Positions 44,612 to 54,291 of a stretch of DNA of 64,000 nucleotides are shown here, piece after piece. Position 1 is the stretch's first letter; each line of letters opens with the position of its first letter. The translations under genes were made by a program, and so were the position numbers. Origin of the DNA: Mycobacterium sp. ST-F2 (GTDB lineage: Bacteria > Actinomycetota > Actinomycetes > Mycobacteriales > Mycobacteriaceae); assembly GCF_001905655.1 (NCBI RefSeq), contig NZ_JMHT01000013.1:19643-83642 (forward strand). Reading direction: 5' to 3'. The notes beneath the pieces were generated by a model. That model saw only the letters and a list, made by a program, of their open reading frames with translations, was not told where the DNA came from and did not search any database.

Positions 44612-46585
44612 GTGACTCTCGAAGCTACCTCTCCCCGATCCGGTATCGACCTGAGCTACCTCGACGCCGACGCCCGTCCCCAGGACGACCTGTTCGGTCA
44701 CGTCAACGGCCGCTGGCTCACCGACTACGACATCCCGGCCGACCGGGCCACCGACGGCGCCTTCCGGCTGCTGGCGGACCGCGCCGAGGAGCAGGTGCGC
44801 GACATCATCACGACGGCCTCGGGTGCCGCGGGCACGGACGCCCAGCGCATCGGCGACCTGTACGCCAGCTTCATGGGCACCGAGCGCGTAGCTGCCGTGG
44901 GCCTGGCGCCGCTGCGGGCCGATCTGACTCTCATCGCCGACGCTGCCACCCCTGAAGCGTTGTCCGCCGTGCTCGGCGCCCTGCAGCGCACCGGTGTCGG
45001 TGGTGGCGCCGGCGCCTACGTCGACACCGATTCCAAGGATTCGACGCGCTATCTGCTGCACTTCACCCAGTCCGGTCTGGGGCTGCCCGACGAGTCCTAC
45101 TACCGCGAGCCGGTGCACGCGGCGGTGCTGGCGGCCTACCCGCAGCACATCGCCCGCATGCTCGAGCTGGTCTTCGGCGGCGATCAGGCCGAGACGGCCG
45201 CGCGGATCGTCGCGCTCGAGACCAAACTGGCTGCCGCGCACTGGGATGTGGTCAAGCGCCGCGACGCGGACCTGAGCTACAACCTGCGCCGCTTCGCCGA
45301 CCTGGCCGACGAGGCACCCGGTTTCGACTGGGCCGGCTGGCTGACGGCGGTGGGGTCATCCACCGACGTGGTGGCGGAAGTCGTTGTGCGGCAACCCGAT
45401 TTCCTCGTCGCGTTCGCGGCCCTGTGGGCTTCCGAGCCGCTCGAGGACTGGAAGGCCTGGCTGAGCTGGCGCCTGATCAGCGGCCGCGCCCCGATCCTGA
45501 CCGACGACCTGGTGGCGGAGAACTTCGCGTTCTACGGCCGCACGCTGTCCGGCACCGAGGAGATCCGGGACCGCTGGAAGCGCGGCGTCGGCCTGGTCGA
45601 GGGCCTGATGGGCGACGCCGTCGGAAAGCTGTACGTGGAACGGCATTTCCCGCCCGCACACAAGGCGCGGATGGACGAGCTCGTGGCCAACCTGCGCGAG
45701 GCCTACCGCGTCAGCATCACCAACCTCGAGTGGATGACGCCGGAGACCCGGCAGCGCGCGCTGGCCAAGCTGGACAAGTTCACCCCCAAGATCGGCTACC
45801 CGGCACGCTGGCGGGACTACTCGGCGCTGGTGATCGACGCGGGCGACCTGTACGGCAACTACCTGCGTGGGCAGGCCGTCGAGCACGACCGGGAGCTGGC
45901 CAAGCTGGGCAGCGAGGTGGACCGCGACGAATGGTTCATGACGCCGCAGACGGTGAACGCCTACTACAACCCGGGGATGAACGAGATCGTGTTCCCCGCG
46001 GCCATTCTGCAGCCGCCGTTCTTCGACGCCGAGGCCGACGACGCCGCCAACTACGGCGGCATCGGTGCGGTGATCGGGCATGAGATCGGGCACGGTTTCG
46101 ACGACCAGGGCGCCAAGTACGACGGCGACGGCAACCTGGTCGACTGGTGGACCGACGCCGACCGTGCCGAATTCGGTTTGCGTACAAAGGCTCTCATCGA
46201 ACAGTACGAGGCCTTCACACCGCGGGCGCTCGATTCGAGCCACCACGTGAACGGTGCGTTCACCGTCGGCGAGAACATCGGCGACCTGGGCGGGCTGTCC
46301 ATCGCACTGCTGGCCTACGAGTTGTCACTCGGCGGCGAGGAAGCCCCGGTGATCGACGGACTGACCGGCATCCAGCGCGTGTACTTCGGCTGGGCGCAGG
46401 TGTGGCGCACCAAATCCCGTGACGCCGAAGCCATTCGGCGCCTGGCAGTCGACCCGCACTCGCCGCCGGAATTCCGGTGCAACGGCGTCATCCGCAACAT
46501 CGACTCGTTCTACGAGGCGTTCGACGTCAACACATCTGACGAGCTGTACCTGGAACCCGCCGAGCGCGTGCGGATCTGGAACTAG
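44612..46585 (+). CDS. zmp1: Zinc metalloprotease Zmp1 (M13/neprilysin family)
   Basis: A 657-residue M13 endopeptidase. The zinc-binding HExxH is in VIGHEIGHGFDDQGAKYDGDG, the third ligand glutamate in FTVGENIGDLGGL, and the substrate-binding NAYY segment in TVNAYYNPGMNEIVFPAAILQPPFFD. The whole length aligns with M. tuberculosis Zmp1 (Rv0198c). The enzyme has no signal peptide and is exported by an unclear route. Start: GTG 44612 (VTLEATS), with GTG 44609 directly before it. It is monocistronic and closed by a strong terminator at 46595. Confidence 0.96.
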   Translation: MTLEATSPRSGIDLSYLDADARPQDDLFGHVNGRWLTDYDIPADRATDGAFRLLADRAEEQVRDIITTASGAAGTDAQRIGDLYASFMGTERVAAVGLAPLRADLTLIADAATPEALSAVLGALQRTGVGGGAGAYVDTDSKDSTRYLLHFTQSGLGLPDESYYREPVHAAVLAAYPQHIARMLELVFGGDQAETAARIVALETKLAAAHWDVVKRRDADLSYNLRRFADLADEAPGFDWAGWLTAVGSSTDVVAEVVVRQPDFLVAFAALWASEPLEDWKAWLSWRLISGRAPILTDDLVAENFAFYGRTLSGTEEIRDRWKRGVGLVEGLMGDAVGKLYVERHFPPAHKARMDELVANLREAYRVSITNLEWMTPETRQRALAKLDKFTPKIGYPARWRDYSALVIDAGDLYGNYLRGQAVEHDRELAKLGSEVDRDEWFMTPQTVNAYYNPGMNEIVFPAAILQPPFFDAEADDAANYGGIGAVIGHEIGHGFDDQGAKYDGDGNLVDWWTDADRAEFGLRTKALIEQYEAFTPRALDSSHHVNGAFTVGENIGDLGGLSIALLAYELSLGGEEAPVIDGLTGIQRVYFGWAQVWRTKSRDAEAIRRLAVDPHSPPEFRCNGVIRNIDSFYEAFDVNTSDELYLEPAERVRIWN

Positions 46586-46594
46586 CCGTCGAAA

Positions 46595-46633
46595 GCGAAA
46601 CCCCCTATTTCCGTGGGAAATAGGGGGTTTCGC
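46595..46633. terminator. Bidirectional hairpin terminator after zmp1
   Basis: An 18-bp perfect stem (GCGAAACCCCCTATTTCC with its complement) and a 3-base loop lie 10 bp after the zmp1 stop and 13 bp before the convergent transpeptidase stop. Confidence 0.9.
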
Positions 46634-46645
46634 GTTGTTCGCGGG

Positions 46646-47704
46646 TCAGCGCGTGCCGGAACCCGAGCCGGTCGACGGAGCCGCGGCGGGGGTCTGCATG
46701 CCCCACTGCCAGTCGCCCGCGCCGTCCGAGTAGTTGTAGAGCCCGACCGAGTTCTTCACGACGATCGGGTCACCGCTGCCGAACTGGTCGTAGAACCACT
46801 TGGCATTCTCGGGCGACAGGTTGATGCAGCCGTGGCTGACGTTGCGCTTGCCCTGGTCGGACACCGACCACGGGGCACTGTGCACGAACGCGCCGCTGTT
46901 GTCGATGCGGACCGCCCACTGCACCTTGAGCTTGTAGCCCTGCGGCGAGTCGACGGGGACGCCGTAGGTGGACGAGTCCATCACGATGTCCGGGAACTTC
47001 TCCAGCACGTAATACGTGCCGTTCTTGGTCTCGTTACCGGACTTGCCCATGGACATCGGGAACGTCTTCTCGACCTTCCCGTTGCGGCTGATGGTCATCT
47101 GGTGCGTGGCGTTGTCGGCGGTGGCGACCAGTGAATCACCGGTGCGGAAGCTGGACTTGGTGCCTGCGGCGTCGATGTTGACGACGGTGTTGGCCGGCCA
47201 GAAGTCGATGGGCCGCCAGCGCAGTTGCGTGTCGGTCACCCAATAGAACATGCCGGGCACCGGCGGGTTCGACGAGATGTGCACGGCGTCCTGCGCCATC
47301 TGCTTGTTGGCGATGGGCCGCGGAAAGTTGATGTAGATCGGCTTGGCCACGCCGACCATGGACCCGTTGACCGGGTTGAAGCTGGGCGGGTTGAACGGCG
47401 GCTGGCCGACGAACGGCGTCGGGTTCTGTCCGGCCGGGGTGCCTGACGGGATCGGTTGTGGCTCGCCGGGGATCGGGGCGCCCGGGATGACCGGGGCCGG
47501 CGCCGGGGCCGGCTCAGCAGCCGGCGGGATCGGCGGCGGCAGGGGTGCCTCAGTGGGAAGTCCCGGGTCGATGGGCGCTGCCGCCACATCTGGGTCCGGC
47601 ACATCCGGGTCGGCCCACGCCGACGGGGTTGCGACGGTCATCCCGGCGACCAGTCCGGCCGCCACGACCACGGTCAACAGCTTGCTCTTGTTCCACTGCG
47701 GCAT
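46646..47704 (-). CDS. L,D-transpeptidase, LdtMt4 (Rv0192) type
   Basis: A 352-residue exported enzyme that makes 3-3 peptidoglycan cross-links. A signal peptide ([21 protein letters not shown]) is followed by a ~60-residue Pro/Ala-rich linker, an Ig-like domain ([28 protein letters not shown]) and the YkuD catalytic domain. The catalytic motif is SHGCINLS, with the upstream HSAPWS histidine. The C-terminal tail has [15 protein letters not shown], typical of this subclass. The start at ATG 47704 is preceded by GGAGGTG. Order relative to zmp1 and ilvD fits Rv0192. Confidence 0.92.
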   Translation of the reverse strand: MPQWNKSKLLTVVVAAGLVAGMTVATPSAWADPDVPDPDVAAAPIDPGLPTEAPLPPPIPPAAEPAPAPAPVIPGAPIPGEPQPIPSGTPAGQNPTPFVGQPPFNPPSFNPVNGSMVGVAKPIYINFPRPIANKQMAQDAVHISSNPPVPGMFYWVTDTQLRWRPIDFWPANTVVNIDAAGTKSSFRTGDSLVATADNATHQMTISRNGKVEKTFPMSMGKSGNETKNGTYYVLEKFPDIVMDSSTYGVPVDSPQGYKLKVQWAVRIDNSGAFVHSAPWSVSDQGKRNVSHGCINLSPENAKWFYDQFGSGDPIVVKNSVGLYNYSDGAGDWQWGMQTPAAAPSTGSGSGTR

Positions 47705-47882
47705 CCGCCACCTCCAGTTCACAACGTCCCCAGTCTGTCATAGCGCGTTGACCGGCCCCTGCCGCGAAGGGCCGTCCCACCCCGTTTTCGGCCCCGTCGA
47801 AGGCCGCTGAACTGCACTGTTGATCGCCTCAGATATGTCGGGCGTTACTCCCCCGGCAGCGCTGGAGCGCACAATCGACCAT

Positions 47883-48182
47883 GTGATTGTTGCCTTCAGC
47901 GTCAGCCCGATGGGTGGAGACGAGTCCGTCGGTGTCGGCGCGGCCGTCGCCGCTGCCGTGCGGGTGGTGCGAGAGTCGGGCCTGCCCAACGAGACCAACG
48001 CGATGTTCACCAACATCGAGGGTGAGTGGGACGAGGTGATGGCCGTGGTCAAACGCGCCGTCGAAGCGGTGGCGGCGGTGTCCCCACGCGTCAGTCTGGT
48101 CCTCAAGGCCGACATCCGGCCCGGCTACACCGGCCAGCTCACCGCGAAGGTCCAGCGGATCGAACAGGAGCTCGGCACCTAA
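47883..48182 (+). CDS. Thiamine-binding protein family (MTH1187/YkoF-like, DUF77)
   Basis: A ~99-residue cytosolic protein of the MTH1187/YkoF-like fold. It shows [48 protein letters not shown], then [27 protein letters not shown], matching the family throughout. Such proteins bind thiamine or hydroxymethylpyrimidine. I place the start at GTG 47883 because the conserved beta-strand (VIVAFSVSP) begins there; ATG 47835 is an alternative. It precedes the amidase gene by 57 bp. Confidence 0.75.
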   Translation: MIVAFSVSPMGGDESVGVGAAVAAAVRVVRESGLPNETNAMFTNIEGEWDEVMAVVKRAVEAVAAVSPRVSLVLKADIRPGYTGQLTAKVQRIEQELGT

Positions 48183-48239
48183 CACGATCGATACACGCCC
48201 GTACTGCCGGCGCCATCATGCTGCTGACAATGGTCAAGC

Positions 48240-49652
48240 ATGGGTTCAGATGCGCGCGGCGGGTTGGGTACCGGTCCGACGATAGGCCCGTCGGTCGCCG
48301 AGATCCTCGATTCGCACGCCGCCGGCACGGGCTCCCCGGTCAAGACCGCGGCCCGCGTCGCCGATGCCATCGCCGCCCGCGGGGACGACGGCACCTGGCT
48401 GTCCGTCGTGCCGCGCGAGGAGTTGTTGGCGGCCGCGGCCGAGATCGAGAACCGGCCCGGCGCCCGCACCCTGCCGCTGTACGGCGTGCCGTTCGGGGTG
48501 AAGGACAGCATCGACGTCGCCGGGGTGCCCACCACGCTGTCCTGCCCCGACTACGCCTACGTCGCCGAGCGGACCGCACCGGCGGTGCAACGCCTGCTCG
48601 ACGCGGGCGCCCTCTACGTCGGCAAGACCAACCTCGACCAATTCGCCACGGGCCTCAACGGCACCCGTACGCCCTACACTGTCCCGCGCAGTGTCTTCGG
48701 TGGCGGCCTCATCTCGGGCGGGTCCAGTTCGGGCTCCGCGCTGGCGGTGGCGCTGGGCCAGGTGCCGTTCGCGGTGGCCACCGACACCGCCGGGTCCGGT
48801 CGGGTCCCCGCGGCCCTCAACGGCGTGGTGGGTTTCAAACCGTCCCGTGGACTGATCAGCACGGTCGGACTGGTACCAGCGTGCAAGTCTCTGGATTGCC
48901 TCAGCGTGATGGCGGGCTGCATCGACGACGTGGACCGGGTTTTCGACGTGATGGCCGCCCGCGACGACGCCGACGCCTGGTCGCGCGACCGGGGACCGCG
49001 CCACGACGGCGCGCCGATCCGGGTCGGACTGCCGCCGGCCGCCGAGCTGGAGTTCTTCGGCGATGACGCCATGCGTGCGGCGCATCTGAGTTTCCGTGAC
49101 CATCTCGAGCGCCAGGCCGTCATCGTCGAGGTGTCCCTGACGCCGTTCCTGGCCGCCGGCGCCTTGCTGTACCAGGGCCCGTGGGTGGCCGAGCGACTCG
49201 TCGAGTTCGGTGATTTCCTTGCCGCGCAACCTGATTCGATCCATCCTGTGGTGCGCGACATCTTCCGCAGCGGCCTGAACTACACCGCGGTCGACGCGTT
49301 CGCCGCCCTGCAGAAACTGCAGGAGCTCAAAGCCGAGGTGGGCCGCCTCTGGCAGACCATGGACCTCCTCGTGGTGCCGACCATCGGGACCACCTTCACC
49401 GTCGAACAGGTGCAGGCGAATCCGATCAACTGCAACACGATGCTGGGCCACTACACGCACTTCGGCAATCTGCTCGATCTGCTGGGTGTCGCTGTCCCGC
49501 TCGGCGTGACCACTGATGGACGTCCGTACAGCGCCATGCTGCTGGGCAACGCCCTGTCGGACGACACCGCGCTGACCTTGGCCGCCCGAATCCTCGATGA
49601 GCCCCGCGCGACAACCGAAGTCGCCGCAGCGACGGTCAAGGAGCCCGCATGA
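48240..49652 (+). CDS. Amidase-signature enzyme, allophanate hydrolase-like (AtzF type)
   Basis: A 470-residue amidase-signature hydrolase. The Lys-cisSer-Ser triad is visible as Lys88 ([12 protein letters not shown]), serines near 162-163 ([12 protein letters not shown]) and the nucleophile near Ser186 ([11 protein letters not shown]). The sequence runs like the amidase half of allophanate hydrolase ([49 protein letters not shown]). It lacks the C-terminal second domain of ~130 residues found in full AtzF. It would convert allophanate or a related ureide to ammonia and CO2. It overlaps the next gene by ATGA, so the three following genes form an operon. Confidence 0.8.
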   Translation: MGSDARGGLGTGPTIGPSVAEILDSHAAGTGSPVKTAARVADAIAARGDDGTWLSVVPREELLAAAAEIENRPGARTLPLYGVPFGVKDSIDVAGVPTTLSCPDYAYVAERTAPAVQRLLDAGALYVGKTNLDQFATGLNGTRTPYTVPRSVFGGGLISGGSSSGSALAVALGQVPFAVATDTAGSGRVPAALNGVVGFKPSRGLISTVGLVPACKSLDCLSVMAGCIDDVDRVFDVMAARDDADAWSRDRGPRHDGAPIRVGLPPAAELEFFGDDAMRAAHLSFRDHLERQAVIVEVSLTPFLAAGALLYQGPWVAERLVEFGDFLAAQPDSIHPVVRDIFRSGLNYTAVDAFAALQKLQELKAEVGRLWQTMDLLVVPTIGTTFTVEQVQANPINCNTMLGHYTHFGNLLDLLGVAVPLGVTTDGRPYSAMLLGNALSDDTALTLAARILDEPRATTEVAAATVKEPA

Positions 49653-50347
49653 CGTCTGTCGAGGTCCCGGCCGAGCCGACACCGTTCACGCTCACAGCGG
49701 GTCAGACCGCGCTGATCGTCATCGACATGCAACGCGATTTCCTGCTGCCCGGCGGATTCGGCGAAAGCCTCGGGAACGACGTCGACCAGCTGCTCAAGGT
49801 GGTGCCACCACTGGCGGCGCTGATCGCCGCGGCCCGCGCGGCCGGGATCACGGTCATCCACACCCGTGAGGGCCACGAACCCGACCTGTCGGACTGCCCG
49901 CCCGCCAAGCTCAATCGCGGTGCGCCGTCGAAGCGGATCGGGGACCCCGGCAAGTACGGGCGCATCCTGATCCGCGGCGAATACGGTCACGACATCGTCG
50001 ACGAGCTGGCCCCCATCGACGGGGAATTGGTGATCGACAAGCCGGGCAAGGGCGCGTTCTACGCCACCGGGCTCCAGGATGCGCTGACCGCTGCGGGCAT
50101 CACCCAGCTGCTCGTCACCGGCGTCACCACCGAGGTGTGCGTGCACACCACCACACGCGAAGCCAACGACCGCGGCTACGAGTGCCTGGTCGTATCCGAT
50201 TGCGTCGGTTCATATTTCCCGGAGTTCCAGCGCGTGGGCCTGGAGATGATCGCCGCGCAGGGCGGCATCTTCGGCTGGGTCGCAGACACCGCGGCAGTCA
50301 TTCCCGCGCTGCAACAACTCGCCGCCCCGTCACCGTCCGCGGTTTAG
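49649..50347 (+). CDS. Isochorismatase-like cysteine hydrolase, biuret hydrolase-like
   Basis: A 232-residue cysteine amidohydrolase of the isochorismatase-like superfamily. The Asp-Lys-Cys triad is visible: Asp in [11 protein letters not shown] (near residue 26), Lys in [13 protein letters not shown] and Cys in [15 protein letters not shown]. The combination [18 protein letters not shown] and PGKGAFYAT resembles biuret hydrolases. With an allophanate-hydrolase-like gene directly before it and a permease after, conversion of biuret to allophanate is the most reasonable role. Ureidoacrylate or other ureide hydrolysis is the alternative. ATGA overlap with the upstream gene. Confidence 0.78.
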   Translation: MTSVEVPAEPTPFTLTAGQTALIVIDMQRDFLLPGGFGESLGNDVDQLLKVVPPLAALIAAARAAGITVIHTREGHEPDLSDCPPAKLNRGAPSKRIGDPGKYGRILIRGEYGHDIVDELAPIDGELVIDKPGKGAFYATGLQDALTAAGITQLLVTGVTTEVCVHTTTREANDRGYECLVVSDCVGSYFPEFQRVGLEMIAAQGGIFGWVADTAAVIPALQQLAAPSPSAV

Positions 50348-50360
50348 AGAGGACCAGCCC

Positions 50361-51947
50361 ATGTCCACCGACGTCTCCGATCCCCCGGCCGCCGATACTC
50401 CCAAGTTGTCCATTCCGTGGTGGACGCGTGGCGACACCAACGCGTTCTTCGGGCTGGGGTTCAACATCCTGGTGAACGTGCTGACGCTGACGGGTCTCAT
50501 GATCGGGGTCGTCAAGGTGCCGGCCGGCGACGTGCTCGGCACCATCCTGCCCGCGCTCGGCGTGGCCCTGATCCTCGGGAACCTCTACTACACGTTCCTG
50601 GCGCGGCGCCTCGCCCGGCGCGAAAACCGCACGGACGTCACAGCTTTGCCCTACGGCCCGAGCGTGCCGCACATGTTCATCGTGGTGTTCGTGGTGATGC
50701 TGCCGGTGTATCTGCACACCAAGGATGCGATGCAGGCCTGGCAGGCGGGACTGGCGTGGGCCTTCATGATCGGCATCATCGTGATGATCGGCGCGTTCGT
50801 CGGGCCCCACATCCGCAAGCTGACGCCGCGGGCCGCCATGCTCGGGACGCTGGCGGGCATCTCCATCACGTTCATCTCGATGCGGCCGGCGGCCCTGATG
50901 TGGGAGGCGGCCTGGATCGGCCTGCCGGTGCTGGCGATCATCCTCATCGGGTTCTTCACCGACATGAAGCTGCCGTTCGGCATCCCGACCGGGCTGGCCG
51001 CGCTGCTGGTCGGTACCGCCATCGGATGGATCGGCGGGTTCATGTCGGCACCCGACGTCGCAAAGGCGGTGTCCGACATCGCGATCGGGCTGCCCGATCT
51101 GCGGGTCGGCATGCTGGTCTCGGGCCTGTCGCATCTGGCCCCGCTGCTGGGCACCGCGATTCCCCTCGGTGTGTACAACTTCACCGAGGCGATGAGCAAC
51201 GTGGAGAGCGCGGCCGCCGCCGGCGACAACTACAACCTGCGCAGCGTGTTGCTGGCCGACGGCGCGGGTGCGGTGATCGGGTCGGCCTTCGGCTCGCCGT
51301 TCCCGCCGGCCGTGTACATCGGCCACCCCGGCTGGAAGGACGCCGGCGGCCGGGCCGGGTATTCGTTGGCTAGCGGCGCGGTGATCGGCGTCTTCTGCTT
51401 CCTGGGTCTGTTCGGCGTGCTCGACGCCCTGCTGCCGGTGCCCGCGATCGTGCCGATCCTGCTCTACATCGGTCTGCTGATCGGGGCGCAGGCATTCCAG
51501 GCGGTGCCGCGTCTACATGCCGTCGCGGTCGTCGCCGCGCTGCTGCCCAACCTGGCGCAATGGGCCGGCGGCCTGGTCGACAACACATTGAACGCCGCAG
51601 GCACGTCGGCCGCGGCCGTGGGACTGGACAAACTCAACGGCGCGGGCGTGGTCTACCAGGGGCTGCAGACGCTCGGCGAGGGCGCGGTGCTGGTCGGCCT
51701 GATTCTCGGCACCATGGTGACCTTCATCCTGGAGAAGAAGTTCCTCTACGCGGCCATCGCGTCGGCCGTGGGTGCGGCGTTGTCCTTCATCGGCCTGATC
51801 CACGCACCCGAGGTGGCGTGGGCAGCCAATCCACAAGTCGCTCTCGGTTACCTGTTCTTCGGGCTGGTGTGCGCCGCGTACTCGCGGTTACCCGGCGCCG
51901 ATCAACCGGTCACGGTCGACGAGTCGGACGTCGTCGCCGGGCGCTAG
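50361..51947 (+). CDS. NCS2-type (xanthine/uracil-like) permease
   Basis: A 528-residue transporter with 12-14 hydrophobic segments. It resembles the AzgA-like branch of nucleobase permeases (NAFFGLGFNILVNVLTLTGLMIGVV; TALPYGPSVPHMF; GTAIPLGVYNFTEAMSNVESAAAAGDNYNLRSVLLADGAGAVIGSAFGSPFPPAVYIGHPGWK). It lies 13 bp after the hydrolase and has GAGGA before its ATG. The position indicates uptake of the substrate of the two hydrolases, presumably biuret or another ureide. Specificity cannot be read directly. Confidence 0.82.
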   Translation: MSTDVSDPPAADTPKLSIPWWTRGDTNAFFGLGFNILVNVLTLTGLMIGVVKVPAGDVLGTILPALGVALILGNLYYTFLARRLARRENRTDVTALPYGPSVPHMFIVVFVVMLPVYLHTKDAMQAWQAGLAWAFMIGIIVMIGAFVGPHIRKLTPRAAMLGTLAGISITFISMRPAALMWEAAWIGLPVLAIILIGFFTDMKLPFGIPTGLAALLVGTAIGWIGGFMSAPDVAKAVSDIAIGLPDLRVGMLVSGLSHLAPLLGTAIPLGVYNFTEAMSNVESAAAAGDNYNLRSVLLADGAGAVIGSAFGSPFPPAVYIGHPGWKDAGGRAGYSLASGAVIGVFCFLGLFGVLDALLPVPAIVPILLYIGLLIGAQAFQAVPRLHAVAVVAALLPNLAQWAGGLVDNTLNAAGTSAAAVGLDKLNGAGVVYQGLQTLGEGAVLVGLILGTMVTFILEKKFLYAAIASAVGAALSFIGLIHAPEVAWAANPQVALGYLFFGLVCAAYSRLPGADQPVTVDESDVVAGR

Positions 51948-51957
51948 GAGACGGCGC

Positions 51958-52030
51958 GATCACAATGTGCCCCTGACAGCGGCGCCATCGCAAATGACTC
52001 GATGACGACGCTCGTGGAGTCACATTGCGT
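51958..52030. repeat. 73-bp intergenic inverted-repeat element, copy 2
   Basis: Second copy of the element at 4551. It starts with the same 12 bases (GATCACAATGTG) and has the same length, with about 53 of 73 positions identical. The arms are 51961-51981 and 52009-52029. It fills the gap between the convergent permease (ends 51947) and ricR (stop begins 52030), its last base touching the ricR stop codon. Confidence 0.7.
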
Positions 52031-52359
52031 CAGGACCGGACGAGCCGCGCGATCGCCGCGGAGGCCTCGGCCAGCTTCTGCTCGGCCTCGTCCCCGCCGA
52101 CCGCCACCGCGTGGCTCACGCAGTGGCCCAGGTGCTCGTCGAGCAGCGCCAACGCGACCGACTGCAACGCGCTGTTGACCGCGCTGATCTGCGTCAACAC
52201 GTCGATGCAGTACTTGTCCTCGTCGATCATCTTGGCGATGCCGCGGACCTGTCCCTCGACGCGCCGCAGCCGCTTGGCGTAGTTGTCCTTGTTCGGCGAA
52301 TAGCCGTGTTGGGCCTCAGGGTGACCCGCCACCGCAACGTCCGACTCGTCTGACGTCAT
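52030..52359 (-). CDS. ricR: Copper-sensing repressor RicR (CsoR family)
   Basis: A 109-residue CsoR/RcnR-family repressor. The Cu(I) ligands are at Cys51, His76 and Cys80, matching the CsoR spacing of +25 and +29. The helical core NYAKRLRRVEGQVRGIAKMIDEDKYCIDVLTQISAVNSAL is typical. RicR represses copper-protection genes and its own transcription, and releases DNA on binding copper. A perfect RicR box lies 17 bp upstream. Synteny with ilvD is the same as Rv0190-Rv0189c. Start: ATG 52359. Confidence 0.93.
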   Translation of the reverse strand: MTSDESDVAVAGHPEAQHGYSPNKDNYAKRLRRVEGQVRGIAKMIDEDKYCIDVLTQISAVNSALQSVALALLDEHLGHCVSHAVAVGGDEAEQKLAEASAAIARLVRS

Positions 52360-52375
52360 AACCCCAGCGTACCGC

Positions 52376-52392
52376 ATACCCCTTAGGGGTAT
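52376..52392. promoter_or_regulatory. RicR box (copper-responsive operator)
   Basis: ATACCCCTTAGGGGTAT contains the RicR/CsoR consensus TACCC-N5-GGGTA exactly. It lies 17 bp before the ricR start and 43 bp before the divergent ilvD start. Autoregulation of ricR is expected from the family; an effect on ilvD is possible from position. Confidence 0.88.
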
Positions 52393-52434
52393 CCAATGCA
52401 ATTTCGCTTGGCGGCGGCGGGCATACTTACCTGC

Positions 52435-54135
52435 ATGTCTGCTGATCAGCCCGATATCAAGCCCCGCAGTCGCGACGTCACCGACGGCCTGGAGAAAACC
52501 GCAGCCCGAGGCATGCTGCGGGCGGTAGGCATGGGCGACGACGACTGGGTCAAGCCGCAGATCGGCGTCGGCTCGTCGTGGAACGAGATCACGCCCTGCA
52601 ACATGTCGCTGCAGCGGCTGGCGCAGTCGGTCAAGGAGGGCGTGCACGCCGCCGGTGGTTACCCGCTGGAGTTCGGCACCATCTCCGTCTCCGACGGCAT
52701 CTCGATGGGCCACGAGGGCATGCACTTCTCGCTGGTGTCGCGCGAGGTCATCGCGGACAGCGTCGAGACCGTGATCCAGGCCGAGCGCCTCGACGGCTCG
52801 GTTCTGCTCGCCGGCTGCGACAAGTCGATCCCCGGCATGCTGATGGCCGCCGCCCGGCTGAACCTGGCCAGCGTCTTCTTCTACAACGGCTCGATCATGC
52901 CCGGCGTCGCGAAGCTGACCGATGGCACCGAGAAGGAAGTCACCATCATCGACGCCTTCGAGGCCGTCGGTGCGTGCGCCCGCGGGCTGATGTCCCGCGA
53001 GGACGTCGACATCATCGAACGCGCCATCTGTCCGGGCGAGGGTGCCTGTGGCGGTATGTACACCGCCAACACCATGGCCTCGGCGGCCGAGGCACTCGGT
53101 ATGTCGTTGCCGGGCAGCGCTTCTCCCGTCGCCATCGACAAGCGTCGTGACGAATTCGCCCGCAAGTCCGGCGAGGCCGTCGTCGAGATGCTGCGCCGCG
53201 GCATCACCGCGCGCGACATCCTGACCAAGGAAGCGTTCGAGAACGCCATCGCCGTCGTCATGGCGTTCGGCGGCTCCACCAACGCGGTGCTGCACCTACT
53301 GGCCATCGCCAAAGAGGCCGAGGTCGACCTGACGCTCGCCGACTTCACCCGCATCGGCAACAAGGTCCCGCACCTGGCCGACGTGAAGCCCTTCGGTCGC
53401 CACGTGATGAAGGACGTCGACGAGATCGGCGGCGTGCCCGTCGTCATGCGCGCACTGCTGGATGCCGGTCTGCTGCACGGTGATTGCCTCACCATCACCG
53501 GCAAGACCATGGCCGAGAACCTCGCCCACATCGCGCCGCCCGACCCGGACGGCAAGGTGCTGCGGGCGATGAACAACCCGATCCACCCGACCGGCGGCAT
53601 CACCATCCTGCACGGCTCACTGGCCCCCGAGGGCGCCGTCGTGAAGTCGGCCGGCTTCGAGTCCGACGTGTTCGAAGGCACCGCAAGGGTTTTCGAGCGC
53701 GAGCGCGCCGCCCTCGACGCACTGGAGGACGGCACCATCACGCACGGCGACGTCGTCGTCATCCGCTATGAGGGCCCCAAGGGCGGCCCGGGCATGCGCG
53801 AGATGCTGGCCATCACTGGCGCCATCAAGGGCGCCGGCCTGGGCAAGGACGTGCTGCTCATGACTGACGGCCGCTTCTCGGGCGGGACGACTGGCCTGTG
53901 CGTCGGGCACATCGCGCCGGAGGCCGTCGACGGCGGCCCCATCGCGTTCGTGCGCGACGGTGATCGCATCCGCCTGGACGTCGCCAACGGCACGCTGGAC
54001 CTGCTGGTCGACGAGGCCGAATTGGCCTCGCGCCGTGAAGGTTTCGAGCCGCTGCCGCCGCGCTACAAGACCGGCGTGCTGGCCAAGTACACCAAGCTGG
54101 TGCAGTCCGCCGCCGTCGGCGCCGTCTGCACCTAG
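52435..54135 (+). CDS. ilvD: Dihydroxy-acid dehydratase IlvD
   Basis: A 566-residue [Fe-S] dehydratase that makes the 2-keto acid precursors of valine, isoleucine and leucine. The Fe-S cysteines are in [16 protein letters not shown] and [17 protein letters not shown]. Other conserved segments are [16 protein letters not shown] and [19 protein letters not shown]. Length and ends are normal. The start at ATG 52435 ([12 protein letters not shown]) is preferred over the upstream ATG 52396, which has no family match. A RicR box is shared with ricR. A perfect 20-bp palindrome follows the stop codon. Confidence 0.96.
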   Translation: MSADQPDIKPRSRDVTDGLEKTAARGMLRAVGMGDDDWVKPQIGVGSSWNEITPCNMSLQRLAQSVKEGVHAAGGYPLEFGTISVSDGISMGHEGMHFSLVSREVIADSVETVIQAERLDGSVLLAGCDKSIPGMLMAAARLNLASVFFYNGSIMPGVAKLTDGTEKEVTIIDAFEAVGACARGLMSREDVDIIERAICPGEGACGGMYTANTMASAAEALGMSLPGSASPVAIDKRRDEFARKSGEAVVEMLRRGITARDILTKEAFENAIAVVMAFGGSTNAVLHLLAIAKEAEVDLTLADFTRIGNKVPHLADVKPFGRHVMKDVDEIGGVPVVMRALLDAGLLHGDCLTITGKTMAENLAHIAPPDPDGKVLRAMNNPIHPTGGITILHGSLAPEGAVVKSAGFESDVFEGTARVFERERAALDALEDGTITHGDVVVIRYEGPKGGPGMREMLAITGAIKGAGLGKDVLLMTDGRFSGGTTGLCVGHIAPEAVDGGPIAFVRDGDRIRLDVANGTLDLLVDEAELASRREGFEPLPPRYKTGVLAKYTKLVQSAAVGAVCT

Positions 54136-54140
54136 CCTGG

Positions 54141-54187
54141 GATTTGTGCACGATTTTCCGCGGTAGGCGCGGAAAATCGTGCACAAA
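54141..54187. repeat. Palindromic element behind ilvD, copy 2
   Basis: A perfect 20-bp stem (54143-54162 with 54168-54187, TTTGTGCACGATTTTCCGCG and its complement) has a 5-base GTAGG loop. Its left half is identical over 22 bp to the element in the fadD gene at 19725. Five bases after the ilvD stop, it could also terminate transcription. Confidence 0.8.
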
Positions 54188-54189
54188 AC

Positions 54190-54291
54190 CCCCGGTGGGC
54201 GAACGGGATCCCGCTGGAGTGGGCCGAGCACGCCTATCAGACCGAGGCCGCGGACCTGCTCCGCGCCGCGGGTCAGGAGAATTCGGCGTAG
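54190..54291 (+). pseudogene. Possible remnant of an ankyrin-type protein C-terminus
   Basis: The frame after the palindrome reads RWANGIPLEWAEHAYQTEAADLLRAAG up to a stop at 54289-54291. This resembles the end of an ankyrin repeat (PLxWAxxxxxxxxADLLRAAG). No start codon or upstream part exists; the palindrome sits exactly where the rest of the gene would be. It overlaps the 3' end of the opposite-strand hydrolase. Evidence is limited to one short, suggestive stretch. Confidence 0.35.
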
